Shown here: positions 1 to 5,500 of the stretch, piece by piece
Layout of the letters: each line of letters starts with the position of its first letter
How positions within the stretch are numbered: position 1 is the stretch's first letter
From: Scatosoma sp045645245
GTDB taxonomy: Bacteria > Bacillota > Clostridia > Christensenellales > Borkfalkiaceae
Assembly (NCBI GenBank): GCA_045645245.1
Contig: JAZRIK010000019.1
Span: 1 to 5,641 of the forward strand
Length of the DNA stretch: 5,641 nt
Direction of reading: 5' to 3'
Notes under the pieces: model-generated
Told to the model about the DNA's origin: nothing
What the model saw: only the letters and a program-made list of their open reading frames with translations
Databases searched by the model: none
Translations under genes and position numbers: made by a program

Positions 1-320
1 GCCATTACGTCGTCGGGAATCGCTTTGCCTTTGGCGATACGGTTTTCAATGGTCAAGCCCTCGATGTCCTTAAATTCGACCTTTCCTTGCGCCACCAAAT
101 CGCTTAAAATAAATTCGAGTACTTTTCTTGCCTGCGCGGAAATGATAGGACCGATGCCGTCGCCGCCGCATACGCCGATTTTAATCGTTTTAAGCGCCGC
201 ATAATCGACAAAATCGCCCTGCGCTTTCATATCTTCTACGCGCGTAAGCTGGTCTGCCATCAGTTTTCTAAATTTCTCGCAAGCCGCGTCTAATTGCGCG
301 GTGTATTCTGCTTTTTCCAT
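1..320 (-). CDS. icd: Isocitrate dehydrogenase, isocitrate/isopropylmalate dehydrogenase family (N-terminal part only)
   Basis: The first 106 residues are present and the rest runs off the left edge. Residues 46-58 read IKIGVCGGDGIGP, the first beta strand and GDGIGP loop of the metal-dependent decarboxylating isocitrate/isopropylmalate dehydrogenases. This is followed by a long helix and the segment EGLTIENR (88-94 region) and GKAIPDD. About 45 charged, helical residues precede the fold, an extension that I recall from clostridial members next to aconitase. The family oxidises isocitrate to 2-oxoglutarate with NAD(P)+ and Mg2+ in the cytosol. Placement after citrate synthase and aconitase argues for isocitrate rather than 3-isopropylmalate as substrate. 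The ATG lies 1 bp after the aconitase stop, with AGGAG 10 nt upstream, so translation is probably coupled. The catalytic Arg, Lys and Asp residues and the cofactor-specificity region lie outside the window, so NAD versus NADP use cannot be judged. Confidence 0.88.
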   Translation of the reverse strand, partial: MEKAEYTAQLDAACEKFRKLMADQLTRVEDMKAQGDFVDYAALKTIKIGVCGGDGIGPIISAQARKVLEFILSDLVAQGKVEFKDIEGLTIENRIAKGKAIPDDVM

Positions 321-321
321 A

Positions 322-2256
322 TTAATTTTTCTCCTGTTTTGTGTAATTTAAGCTACCGCCCGCAAGCAGCATCGCGCGTTGGCGTTTGGAAAGCGTTAAG
401 CGTAAAACCGCCGTTGCGCCGTTCGTTTTATTGACGAGCGTTGCTTGTTCTTGCTCGGCAACCGCCGCGCGGAAATTGACGATTTCGATTTCGTCGCCTT
501 CGTTAAAATTATTATAATCGTCGGGATTTTCCAGCGTCATCGGCACGATACCAAAGTTGATAAGGTTCGCAACGTGAATGCGCGCAAAGCTCTTTGCCAC
601 CACCGCTTTAATCCCTAAATACAAGGGTACAAGCGCAGCGTGCTCTCTCGAAGAGCCCTGTCCATAATTCACGCCGCCCAAAATAACGCCGCCGCCCTTT
701 GCTTTTGCACGCTCGGGGAAATTCTTATCGCAAACGGTAAAGCAAAATTCAGAAAGCTTAGGTACGTTGGAACGATACGGCAATACCTTCGTTCCCGCGG
801 GCATAATATGGTCGGTCGTAATATCGTCGCCCACCTTCAAAATCAGCTCGCACCGCAAATCTTCGTCGGGTGCTTTACCTACGGGAATGGGCTTAATGTT
901 CGGTCCGCGTTCCACGTAAACGGAATGCATATCTTCCGCCTTAATAGGCATTTCAATCAAATTATCGTTGATTTTGAATGCCTTGGGCATTTCAATCGTA
1001 GGCGCAACGCCCAGCGTCGTCGGATCGGTGAACACGCCCGCGATTGCAGACGCCGCCGCCGTTTCGGGCGATACGAGATACACCTGCGCGTCCGCCGTTC
1101 CGCTGCGCGCAAGGAAGTTTCTATTAAACGTACGCAAGCTTACCCCTGCAGACTGCGGGGAAAAGCCCATACCGATACAAGGTCCGCAAGCGCATTCTAA
1201 AATTCTGGCGCCCGCGTTGATTAAATCGGCAAGCGCACCGCATTCGGCAAGCTGCGTATATACTTGTTTTGAGCCGGGTGAAATGGATAAGCTCACGTCG
1301 GGATGCACGGTTTTACCTTTGAGTATCGCAGCAACCGTAAGCATATCCTGCATAGACGAATTCGTGCACGAGCCGATGCAAACTTGATTGATTTTCATAC
1401 CCGCAAGCTCGGATACGGATTTTACGTTATCGGGGCTGTGCGGACAAGCGGCAAGCGGTTGCAAAGACGATAAATCGACCGTAATTTCTTTATCGTAAAC
1501 CGCGTCGCTATCCGAGAAAAGCTCAATATAATCTTCTTCTCTGTTTTCCGCTTTCAAAAACGCTTTCGTCACTTCGTCGGACGGAAAAATAGAGCTGGTT
1601 GCGCCAAGCTCCGCGCCCATATTCGTAATGGTTGCGCGTTGGGGTACGGACAAGGTTTTTACCCCTTCGCCCGCGTATTCGACAATCGCGCCAACGCCGC
1701 CCTTTACGCCTAATACGCGCAAAACTTCTAAAATAACGTCCTTTGCGCCAACGTAATCGGATAATTTGCCCACCAAATTCACTTTAATCATCTTGGGCAT
1801 CGTGATATAGTAGGTACCGCCGCCCATCGCAACGGCAACGTCTAAACCGCCCGCGCCCATACCGAGCATACCGATTCCACCTGCCGTGGGCGTGTGCGAA
1901 TCGGACCCGATCAGCGTTTTGCCCGGCTTGGAAAACCGTTCTAAATGTACTTGGTGGCAAATGCCGTTTCCGGGTCGGGAAAAGCGAATGCCGTGTTTTT
2001 TCGTGACCGTTTGAATGTAGCGGTGGTCGTCCGCGTTTTCAAAGCCCGCTTGCAGAGTATTATGGTCGATATATGCAACCGAAAGCTCGGTTTTCACTCT
2101 GTCAATGCCCATCGCTTCAAATTGCAAATACGCCATCGTACCCGTCGCGTCTTGCGTGAGCGTTTGATCGATTTTCAAACCGATTTCGCTACCTACCTTC
2201 ATTTCACCGCAAATAAGGTGATTTTTAATAATTTTTTGCGCTATCGTATATCCCAT
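322..2256 (-). CDS. acn: Aconitate hydratase, short single-chain (Aquifex-type) form
   Basis: This 644-residue protein interconverts citrate and isocitrate through cis-aconitate, using a [4Fe-4S] cluster in the cytosol. Visible motifs are TQDATG (34-39) with the active-site Gln-Asp pair, GSDSHT (117-122), CIGSCTNSS (293-301) with cluster ligand Cys297, CACGPC (355-360) with ligands Cys357 and Cys360, and YGQGSSREHA (531-540) in the swivel domain with the substrate-binding Ser535 and Arg537. All key residues are present. The length fits the compact aconitase family (about 640-660 aa) rather than AcnA or AcnB (about 860-900 aa), and one chain carries both cluster and swivel domains, unlike two-subunit LeuCD or LysTU enzymes. 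An in-frame TTG at 2298 would add 14 residues and overlap the upstream gene; I chose the ATG at 2256 because AAGGA lies 9 nt before it. It is the middle gene of the operon, 31 bp after citrate synthase. Homoaconitase activity is a less likely alternative. Confidence 0.95.
   Translation of the reverse strand: MGYTIAQKIIKNHLICGEMKVGSEIGLKIDQTLTQDATGTMAYLQFEAMGIDRVKTELSVAYIDHNTLQAGFENADDHRYIQTVTKKHGIRFSRPGNGICHQVHLERFSKPGKTLIGSDSHTPTAGGIGMLGMGAGGLDVAVAMGGGTYYITMPKMIKVNLVGKLSDYVGAKDVILEVLRVLGVKGGVGAIVEYAGEGVKTLSVPQRATITNMGAELGATSSIFPSDEVTKAFLKAENREEDYIELFSDSDAVYDKEITVDLSSLQPLAACPHSPDNVKSVSELAGMKINQVCIGSCTNSSMQDMLTVAAILKGKTVHPDVSLSISPGSKQVYTQLAECGALADLINAGARILECACGPCIGMGFSPQSAGVSLRTFNRNFLARSGTADAQVYLVSPETAAASAIAGVFTDPTTLGVAPTIEMPKAFKINDNLIEMPIKAEDMHSVYVERGPNIKPIPVGKAPDEDLRCELILKVGDDITTDHIMPAGTKVLPYRSNVPKLSEFCFTVCDKNFPERAKAKGGGVILGGVNYGQGSSREHAALVPLYLGIKAVVAKSFARIHVANLINFGIVPMTLENPDDYNNFNEGDEIEIVNFRAAVAEQEQATLVNKTNGATAVLRLTLSKRQRAMLLAGGSLNYTKQEKN
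331..335 (-). promoter_or_regulatory. SD of icd, embedded in the aconitase coding sequence
   Basis: AGGAG reads on the minus strand 10 nt before the icd ATG. It is built from the Gln641-Glu642 codons of the aconitase, three codons before that gene's stop. Ribosomes finishing aconitase therefore pass over the icd initiation region, which is the layout expected for translational coupling. Coupling is inferred; the overlap is seen directly. Confidence 0.75.
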
Positions 2257-2265
2257 AGCTTTCTT

Positions 2266-2270
2266 TCCTT
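2266..2270 (-). promoter_or_regulatory. SD that fixes the aconitase start
   Basis: AAGGA on the minus strand lies 9 nt before the ATG at 2256, within the 31-bp gap after citrate synthase. The alternative TTG at 2298 lies inside the upstream gene, so the ATG is preferred. Confidence 0.7.
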
Positions 2271-2287
2271 TTTCTAACGATTTTTTA

Positions 2288-3679
2288 TTATAAATCAAAC
2301 CAGTTCAAATTGCAACGTCCGTCCGCGCAATACGTTTGGAACAAATCTTCCAGCTCCTTTTCGCCCATAACCGTCGTTCTTCCGTCGGCATACAGCGCGT
2401 CGATAGAGTCTTTCATTTGCTTTACAATCCAGTCTTGCTTGCCCACTTGCTTTTCAGCAGGCAGCTTATAATGCTTATTGATCCAGTATGCAATACCTGC
2501 CAAGCCCGACGTGTTGGAAATGGAAACTTCCGCGGGGCGTTTCAAAATCTTTTCCGTATCGAAAATATTATAAATTTCCGCGTCCTTCATCATTCCGTCA
2601 GCGTGAACGCCTGCTCGCGTTAAGTTGAATGCACTACCCACAAACGGCGTCATCGGCGGAATATCGTATTTAAGCTCTTTTTCAAAATATTCGGCAATGT
2701 CGGTTATGGCGGTAGTATCCATTCCGTCCAGCGTACCGCGCAGGGACGCATACTGCATCAGCATTGCTTCCAGCGGCACGTTGCCCGTGCGCTCGCCGAT
2801 ACCCAACAGCGAACAGTTGACCCCGCTCGCACCGTATAACCACGCGCTCACCGCGTTGGCTACGCCCATATAAAAATCGTTATGACCGTGCCATTCGAGC
2901 ATTTCCGAAGTCACGTCCGAATAGTGATGCAAGCCGTAAACAATACCCGGTACGCTACGGGGAAGCGCCGTGCCTGTAAACGGCAAACCGTACCCCATCG
3001 TATCGCACATACGGATACGCACGGGCACTTTCGCTTCGCGCGAAAGGTCAATAAGCGCATTGACGAACGGAACGACGAACCCGTAAAAATCGGCGCGCGT
3101 AATATCTTCTAAATGACAGCGGGGCGAAATGCCTGCGTCAAACGCTTGCTTTACTACCGATAAATAATGGTCGTACGCTTGCTTTCTCGTCATATTCAGC
3201 TTTTTGAAAATATGATAATCGGAACAGCTTACCAAAATACCCGTTTCTTTGATGCCGATATTGTGAACAAGTTCAAAATCTTCCTTTTTCGCACGGATCC
3301 AAGTAGTAATTTCAGGGAATTTATAGCCGAGCGCCATACATTCTTCCAGCGCCTGTCTGTCCTTTTTCGTATAAACGAAAAATTCGCTTTGACGGATAAT
3401 CCCATTCGGCCCGCCCAAACGCGCAAGCATTTTATAAATATCCACAATTTGCTTTGCCGTATAAGGCGCGCGCGATTGCTGTCCGTCTCTAAACGTAGTG
3501 TCCGTAAGCCAAATTTCTTTGGGCATATTCATAGGCACGCGGCGGTGGTTAAACGGCGTTTTAGGAATTTCATCATACGGATAAATATCGCGGAATAACT
3601 GTGCTTCCGCGACGTCTTGCAGCTCGTATTGATAAGGGTCTTGCTCTAATAAATTACTCGAAGGGTTTAACTCTATCAT
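2288..3679 (-). CDS. Re-face citrate synthase (homocitrate synthase/isopropylmalate synthase superfamily)
   Basis: This 463-residue protein belongs to the HMGL-like TIM-barrel Claisen condensation enzymes. LTDTTFRDGQQS (58-69) is the first barrel strand with the catalytic Arg64 and metal-ligand Asp65. WHGHND (263-268) supplies the two metal-binding histidines, His264 and His266. GIGERTGN (293-300) is the synthase signature, and FNLTRAGVHADG (351-362) corresponds to the C-terminal substrate-closing segment of homocitrate-type enzymes. The leucine-binding regulatory domain of LeuA is absent. A leader of about 55 residues precedes the barrel. Known relatives of this form are the Re-citrate synthases, first identified in Clostridium kluyveri, which condense acetyl-CoA with oxaloacetate with opposite stereochemistry to GltA and need a divalent metal. 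The downstream aconitase and isocitrate dehydrogenase support citrate as product. An in-frame ATG at 3718 lacks an SD; the ATG at 3679 has AAGGAG 8 nt before it. Homocitrate or 2-isopropylmalate synthase are the alternatives; the operon argues against both. Confidence 0.88.
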   Translation of the reverse strand: MIELNPSSNLLEQDPYQYELQDVAEAQLFRDIYPYDEIPKTPFNHRRVPMNMPKEIWLTDTTFRDGQQSRAPYTAKQIVDIYKMLARLGGPNGIIRQSEFFVYTKKDRQALEECMALGYKFPEITTWIRAKKEDFELVHNIGIKETGILVSCSDYHIFKKLNMTRKQAYDHYLSVVKQAFDAGISPRCHLEDITRADFYGFVVPFVNALIDLSREAKVPVRIRMCDTMGYGLPFTGTALPRSVPGIVYGLHHYSDVTSEMLEWHGHNDFYMGVANAVSAWLYGASGVNCSLLGIGERTGNVPLEAMLMQYASLRGTLDGMDTTAITDIAEYFEKELKYDIPPMTPFVGSAFNLTRAGVHADGMMKDAEIYNIFDTEKILKRPAEVSISNTSGLAGIAYWINKHYKLPAEKQVGKQDWIVKQMKDSIDALYADGRTTVMGEKELEDLFQTYCADGRCNLNWFDL

Positions 3680-3687
3680 ACTTTTCT

Positions 3688-3693
3688 CTCCTT
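3688..3693 (-). promoter_or_regulatory. SD that fixes the citrate synthase start
   Basis: AAGGAG on the minus strand lies 8 nt before the ATG at 3679. It falls inside the longer in-frame reading that would begin at 3718, which has no comparable SD, so the shorter protein is preferred. Confidence 0.75.
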
Positions 3694-3740
3694 CCGTTTC
3701 GTTTTTTCGATTAAACATTTGCTTTCAATTTGTAAAATCG

Positions 3741-3769
3741 ATTATAACATAAAATATATATAATGTCAA
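3741..3769 (-). promoter_or_regulatory. SigA-type promoter of the citrate synthase-aconitase-isocitrate dehydrogenase operon
   Basis: On the minus strand a perfect -35 TTGACA (3769-3764) and a perfect -10 TATAAT (3746-3741) are separated by exactly 17 bp. A TG one base before the -10 (3749-3748) gives an extended -10 as well. The spacer is almost entirely A/T with a TATATATAT run. Transcription should begin near 3734, leaving a leader of about 55 nt before the citrate synthase ATG. I see no riboswitch or attenuator-like hairpin in that leader. The GTTTAAGCG word (3772-3780) directly abuts the -35 and is a possible operator. Confidence 0.9.
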
Positions 3770-3821
3770 GGGTTTAAGCGGTATATTTGTATTTCTTGGA
3801 AATTTTTAACGAGAATTTCAC

Positions 3822-3857
3822 AAAAAAGGACGGCTTTGCGTTAAAAAGCGTCCTTTT
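3822..3857 (-). terminator. Intrinsic terminator overlapping the end of the short-chain dehydrogenase gene
   Basis: Reading the minus strand, AAAAGGAC-GCTTT (3857-3845) pairs with AAAGC-GTCCTTTT (3837-3824 region), with one bulged C at 3832 and a 7-nt loop, TTAACGC. Six T residues follow (3827-3822). The 5' arm is coding sequence for the last residues (Lys-Asp-Ala-Phe) and the stop codon sits at the loop. It ends the yggS-SDR unit about 53 bp before the -35 of the next operon. Confidence 0.88.
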
Positions 3858-4632
3858 CGATTTTGCTCCACCGTTTTGCGATAAATTTCAGCTTGATGGA
3901 AAGTGGTAAAAATGCGGTAAAAACGCGCATAAGCTTATTCCAAAATCCGGGGATAACCGTTCTTTTATTTTTACCAACGGCTTTGAGCGCCGCTTTTGCT
4001 ACAAAGGTAGGCGATTTTGCGGCGAGCTTGCCCCAAACGCCTTGCCCCTTAATTTGCTCTTTTACGTCGTCGCGCGTGGGAATTGCGCCCGGTAAAACCG
4101 CCGTCACGGCAACGTTTTTCCCTTTCATTTCTTCGCGCAGGGCAACGGAAAAGGAAGTAAGCGCCGATTTGGTTGCGCTATACAAGGCAAAATACGGCAT
4201 AGGATATATCCCCGATACGCTGGAAATATTGATAATATCCAACCGCTCGGCGCGATTATGGATTGCAAAGTGGCACAAAGAAACCGCCGCTTCTAAATTG
4301 ACGCGGCATTGAAAAATTAACTTTTCCTGCGTGTAAGCGGAAACGGCTTTTTGCACGTCCACGCCCGCAACGTTTATCAGCGTGGAAATAGCGGCATTCA
4401 TCTGCTCGATTTCTTGCATCAACGCATACCTGCCCTGCTCGTTTTCTAAATTTGCCGCAATCGTGACGATACAAACACTGGGGAATTTTTCCTTTAAGTC
4501 CGCTTGCAGATTTGCTAATTTTTCCGCGCTTCTGCCCGTTAAAATCATCGGCTTGCCCTGCCTTGCAAGCTGGTAGGCAAACGCTTTGCCTAAACCGCCC
4601 GTCGCGCCCGTTATCAATGCGTATTCGTTCAT
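3841..4632 (-). CDS. Classical short-chain dehydrogenase/reductase, substrate unknown
   Basis: This 263-residue protein has the full classical SDR set. LITGATGGLG (6-15) is the Rossmann TGxxxGxG loop, NVAG (87-90) the NNAG-equivalent, and Asn112, Ser138, Tyr151 and Lys155 (YSATK) form the catalytic tetrad. LPGAIPT (180-186) is the post-active-site PG motif. Arg34, just after the second beta strand (LTGR), suggests NADP(H) preference. The last 35 residues are basic and hydrophobic (residues 229-257), resembling the membrane-associating tail of DltE/YqjQ-like SDRs; I infer possible membrane contact but see no true transmembrane helix. The ATG at 4632 has AAAGGGG 6 nt upstream and places the Rossmann loop at residue 8, as usual; starting at 4713 would run back through yggS. 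It follows yggS by 11 bp in the same transcript. The substrate cannot be deduced. Confidence 0.9.
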   Translation of the reverse strand: MNEYALITGATGGLGKAFAYQLARQGKPMILTGRSAEKLANLQADLKEKFPSVCIVTIAANLENEQGRYALMQEIEQMNAAISTLINVAGVDVQKAVSAYTQEKLIFQCRVNLEAAVSLCHFAIHNRAERLDIINISSVSGIYPMPYFALYSATKSALTSFSVALREEMKGKNVAVTAVLPGAIPTRDDVKEQIKGQGVWGKLAAKSPTFVAKAALKAVGKNKRTVIPGFWNKLMRVFTAFLPLSIKLKFIAKRWSKIEKDAF

Positions 4633-4638
4633 TTCTAT

Positions 4639-4645
4639 CCCCTTT
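4639..4645 (-). promoter_or_regulatory. SD of the SDR gene, overlapping the yggS stop codon
   Basis: AAAGGGG on the minus strand lies 6 nt before the ATG at 4632. Its first two bases are also the last two bases of the yggS TAA. This fixes the SDR start and suggests that the two genes are translated in succession from one mRNA. Confidence 0.75.
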
Positions 4646-5303
4646 ATTGATAGTTTCTTGCACCGAAAATGGTTGAGCCAAGCCGTACCATATTGCTCCC
4701 TTCTTCTACGCATAACGCATAGTCGCCGCTCATACCCATTGAAAGATATTCAACTTCGCTCGATTGCGTTTTTGCCCACTCGAACAACTGACGCATTTGC
4801 TGAGTAAGCGTCCGCAAGCGTTTTTCATCGTCGGTGTTTGGCAGCATTGCCATAAACCCTTTCACGCGCAGCCCTTGCAATTTTGAAATGCGCTGAAACG
4901 CTTCTTTCGCTTCGTCAAAGGCGTACCCGCCTTTACTTTCTTCGTTGCCGATATTGATTTGCAGCAGCACGTTGGAAGTGATTTCGCTTTTGACGGACAA
5001 CCTTGCGATTTCCTGCGCCAACGCATCTCTATCGCACGAGTGATAAAGCGCAATTTTACCGATTAAGTATTTTACCTTATTCGTTTGCAAATGCCCGATA
5101 AAATGGCGCGGACAATCCAAAAGTAAATGGTTTTTCAAGCGAAATTCTTGCACTTTGTTTTCCGCAATGGCATCTACACCTGCAAGAATTGCGGTATTGA
5201 TATCTTCCACGCTTTGCATCTTGATCGCCGCAACCAACGACACGCGCTCTCCAAGCTGTTTTTTCAATTCTTGTACCCGCGTAAAAATTTTTGTTTGTTC
5301 CAT
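4644..5303 (-). CDS. yggS: YggS/PLPBP family pyridoxal phosphate homeostasis protein
   Basis: This 219-residue protein is a single-domain alanine-racemase-like TIM barrel that binds pyridoxal 5'-phosphate and helps control vitamin B6 and amino-acid pools; no enzymatic reaction is known for the family. LVAAIK (23-28) carries the presumed PLP lysine, Lys28. AENKVQEF (47-54), HFIGHLQTNK (67-76), INIGNEESKGGY (116-127), LSMGMSGDY (187-195) and EEGSNMVRLGSTIFG (200-214) are the other family signatures, the last two forming the phosphate-binding end. The length is slightly below the usual 225-235. The lysine loop is unusual: AAIKMQS replaces the common AVSKTKP. The ATG at 5303 has AGGAG 8 nt upstream (5316-5312). 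In many Firmicutes this gene (ylmE) lies with sepF and ylmG near the division genes; here it has only an SDR behind it and a LysR gene diverging from it. The identification is firm. Confidence 0.95.
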   Translation of the reverse strand: MEQTKIFTRVQELKKQLGERVSLVAAIKMQSVEDINTAILAGVDAIAENKVQEFRLKNHLLLDCPRHFIGHLQTNKVKYLIGKIALYHSCDRDALAQEIARLSVKSEITSNVLLQINIGNEESKGGYAFDEAKEAFQRISKLQGLRVKGFMAMLPNTDDEKRLRTLTQQMRQLFEWAKTQSSEVEYLSMGMSGDYALCVEEGSNMVRLGSTIFGARNYQ

Positions 5304-5330
5304 AGCGCACTCTCCTGCTTTTCTCGCATA

Positions 5331-5359
5331 ATTATACCTTTTCTATACGCAAATGTCAA
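5331..5359 (-). promoter_or_regulatory. SigA-type promoter of the yggS-SDR unit
   Basis: On the minus strand a perfect TTGACA (5359-5354) and a perfect TATAAT (5336-5331) are spaced by 17 bp. Transcription should start near 5324, giving a leader of only about 20 nt that contains the AGGAG of yggS. There is no TG extension before the -10. Confidence 0.9.
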
Positions 5360-5394
5360 CTTTCCAACGGTTTTTTCCCACCTTTTTCCTGCAT

Positions 5395-5426
5395 ATTTAA
5401 TAAAAAAAAATATTTTTTTGTTAAAT
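5395..5426. repeat. AT-only palindrome / UP-element-like tract between divergent promoters
   Basis: ATTTAA (5395-5400) is mirrored by TTAAAT (5421-5426), and seven A (5402-5408) by seven T (5413-5419). The only non-pairing positions are T5401/G5420 and A5409/A5412; the sequence is centred between 5410 and 5411. The right half places an A-tract followed by a T-tract just upstream of the lysR -35, as in the UP elements that bind the RNA polymerase alpha C-terminal domain. It could instead be a regulator site or a curved-DNA tract. It lacks the GC-rich stem of an intrinsic terminator. Confidence 0.55.
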
Positions 5427-5436
5427 CACTTGATTT
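5423..5436. promoter_or_regulatory. Candidate operator: AAATCA-CT-TGATTT dyad over the lysR -35
   Basis: Two perfect 6-bp inverted arms, AAATCA (5423-5428) and TGATTT (5431-5436), flank a 2-bp centre. The right arm covers most of the lysR -35 hexamer, so a bound protein would block polymerase. LysR-type regulators commonly repress their own genes this way, but nothing in the window shows which protein binds here. Confidence 0.35.
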
Positions 5437-5458
5437 TTTTACGTTTAAGCGTTATAAT
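5430..5458 (+). promoter_or_regulatory. Promoter of the LysR-type regulator gene
   Basis: TTGATT (5430-5435) and a perfect TATAAT (5453-5458) are separated by 17 bp. The -35 matches the consensus TTGACA at four of six positions, so this core is weaker than the two minus-strand promoters, possibly compensated by the AT tract upstream. The start site should be near 5465, giving a leader of about 36 nt. Confidence 0.8.
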
Positions 5459-5480
5459 GTAAACAATAGATAGAACCTAC

Positions 5481-5485
5481 AAGGA
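5481..5485 (+). promoter_or_regulatory. Weakly placed SD of the LysR-type gene
   Basis: AAGGA is the only SD-like sequence before the ATG at 5501, but 15 nt separate them, well above the usual 5-9. An in-frame TAA at 5486-5488 rules out an earlier ATG, GTG or TTG start. Translation is therefore probably inefficient. Confidence 0.45.
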
Positions 5486-5500
5486 TAATCAATTTTTTCT

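Noticed and set aside
640..1387. Plus-strand open frames of 186 and 139 codons opposite the aconitase gene (640-1200, 968-1387)
   Set aside because: They are antisense to a complete, motif-rich aconitase, their translations are rich in Arg and His without a recognisable domain, and I see no promoter or good SD. They are by-products of the codon pattern of the real gene.
3167..3598. Plus-strand 143-codon open frame opposite citrate synthase
   Set aside because: It is fully antisense to conserved citrate synthase sequence, has no recognisable family motif, and has no promoter.
2288..3679. Aminoadipate lysine pathway (homocitrate synthase, homoaconitase, homoisocitrate dehydrogenase)
   Set aside because: The family membership alone would allow it, but the aconitase is a single-chain citrate-type enzyme rather than a two-subunit homoaconitase, and the gene set matches clostridial Re-citrate synthase operons. 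It is kept only as a low-probability alternative.
4256..4681. Minus-strand 141-codon frame overlapping the SDR and the end of yggS
   Set aside because: It is a frame-shifted shadow of the SDR gene, which has the full set of catalytic motifs in its own frame. There is no sign of a frameshift in that gene.
5395..5426. Bidirectional intrinsic terminator at the AT palindrome
   Set aside because: The arms contain no G or C apart from one base, so the hairpin would be too weak, and no gene on either strand runs into it.
5443..5464. GTTTA-N12-TAAAC inverted repeat around the lysR -10 as a LysR box
   Set aside because: The arms are short and AT-rich, and the LysR T-N11-A rule is too loose to support a call. 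It is not repeated at the TCA promoter, where only the left arm is shared.
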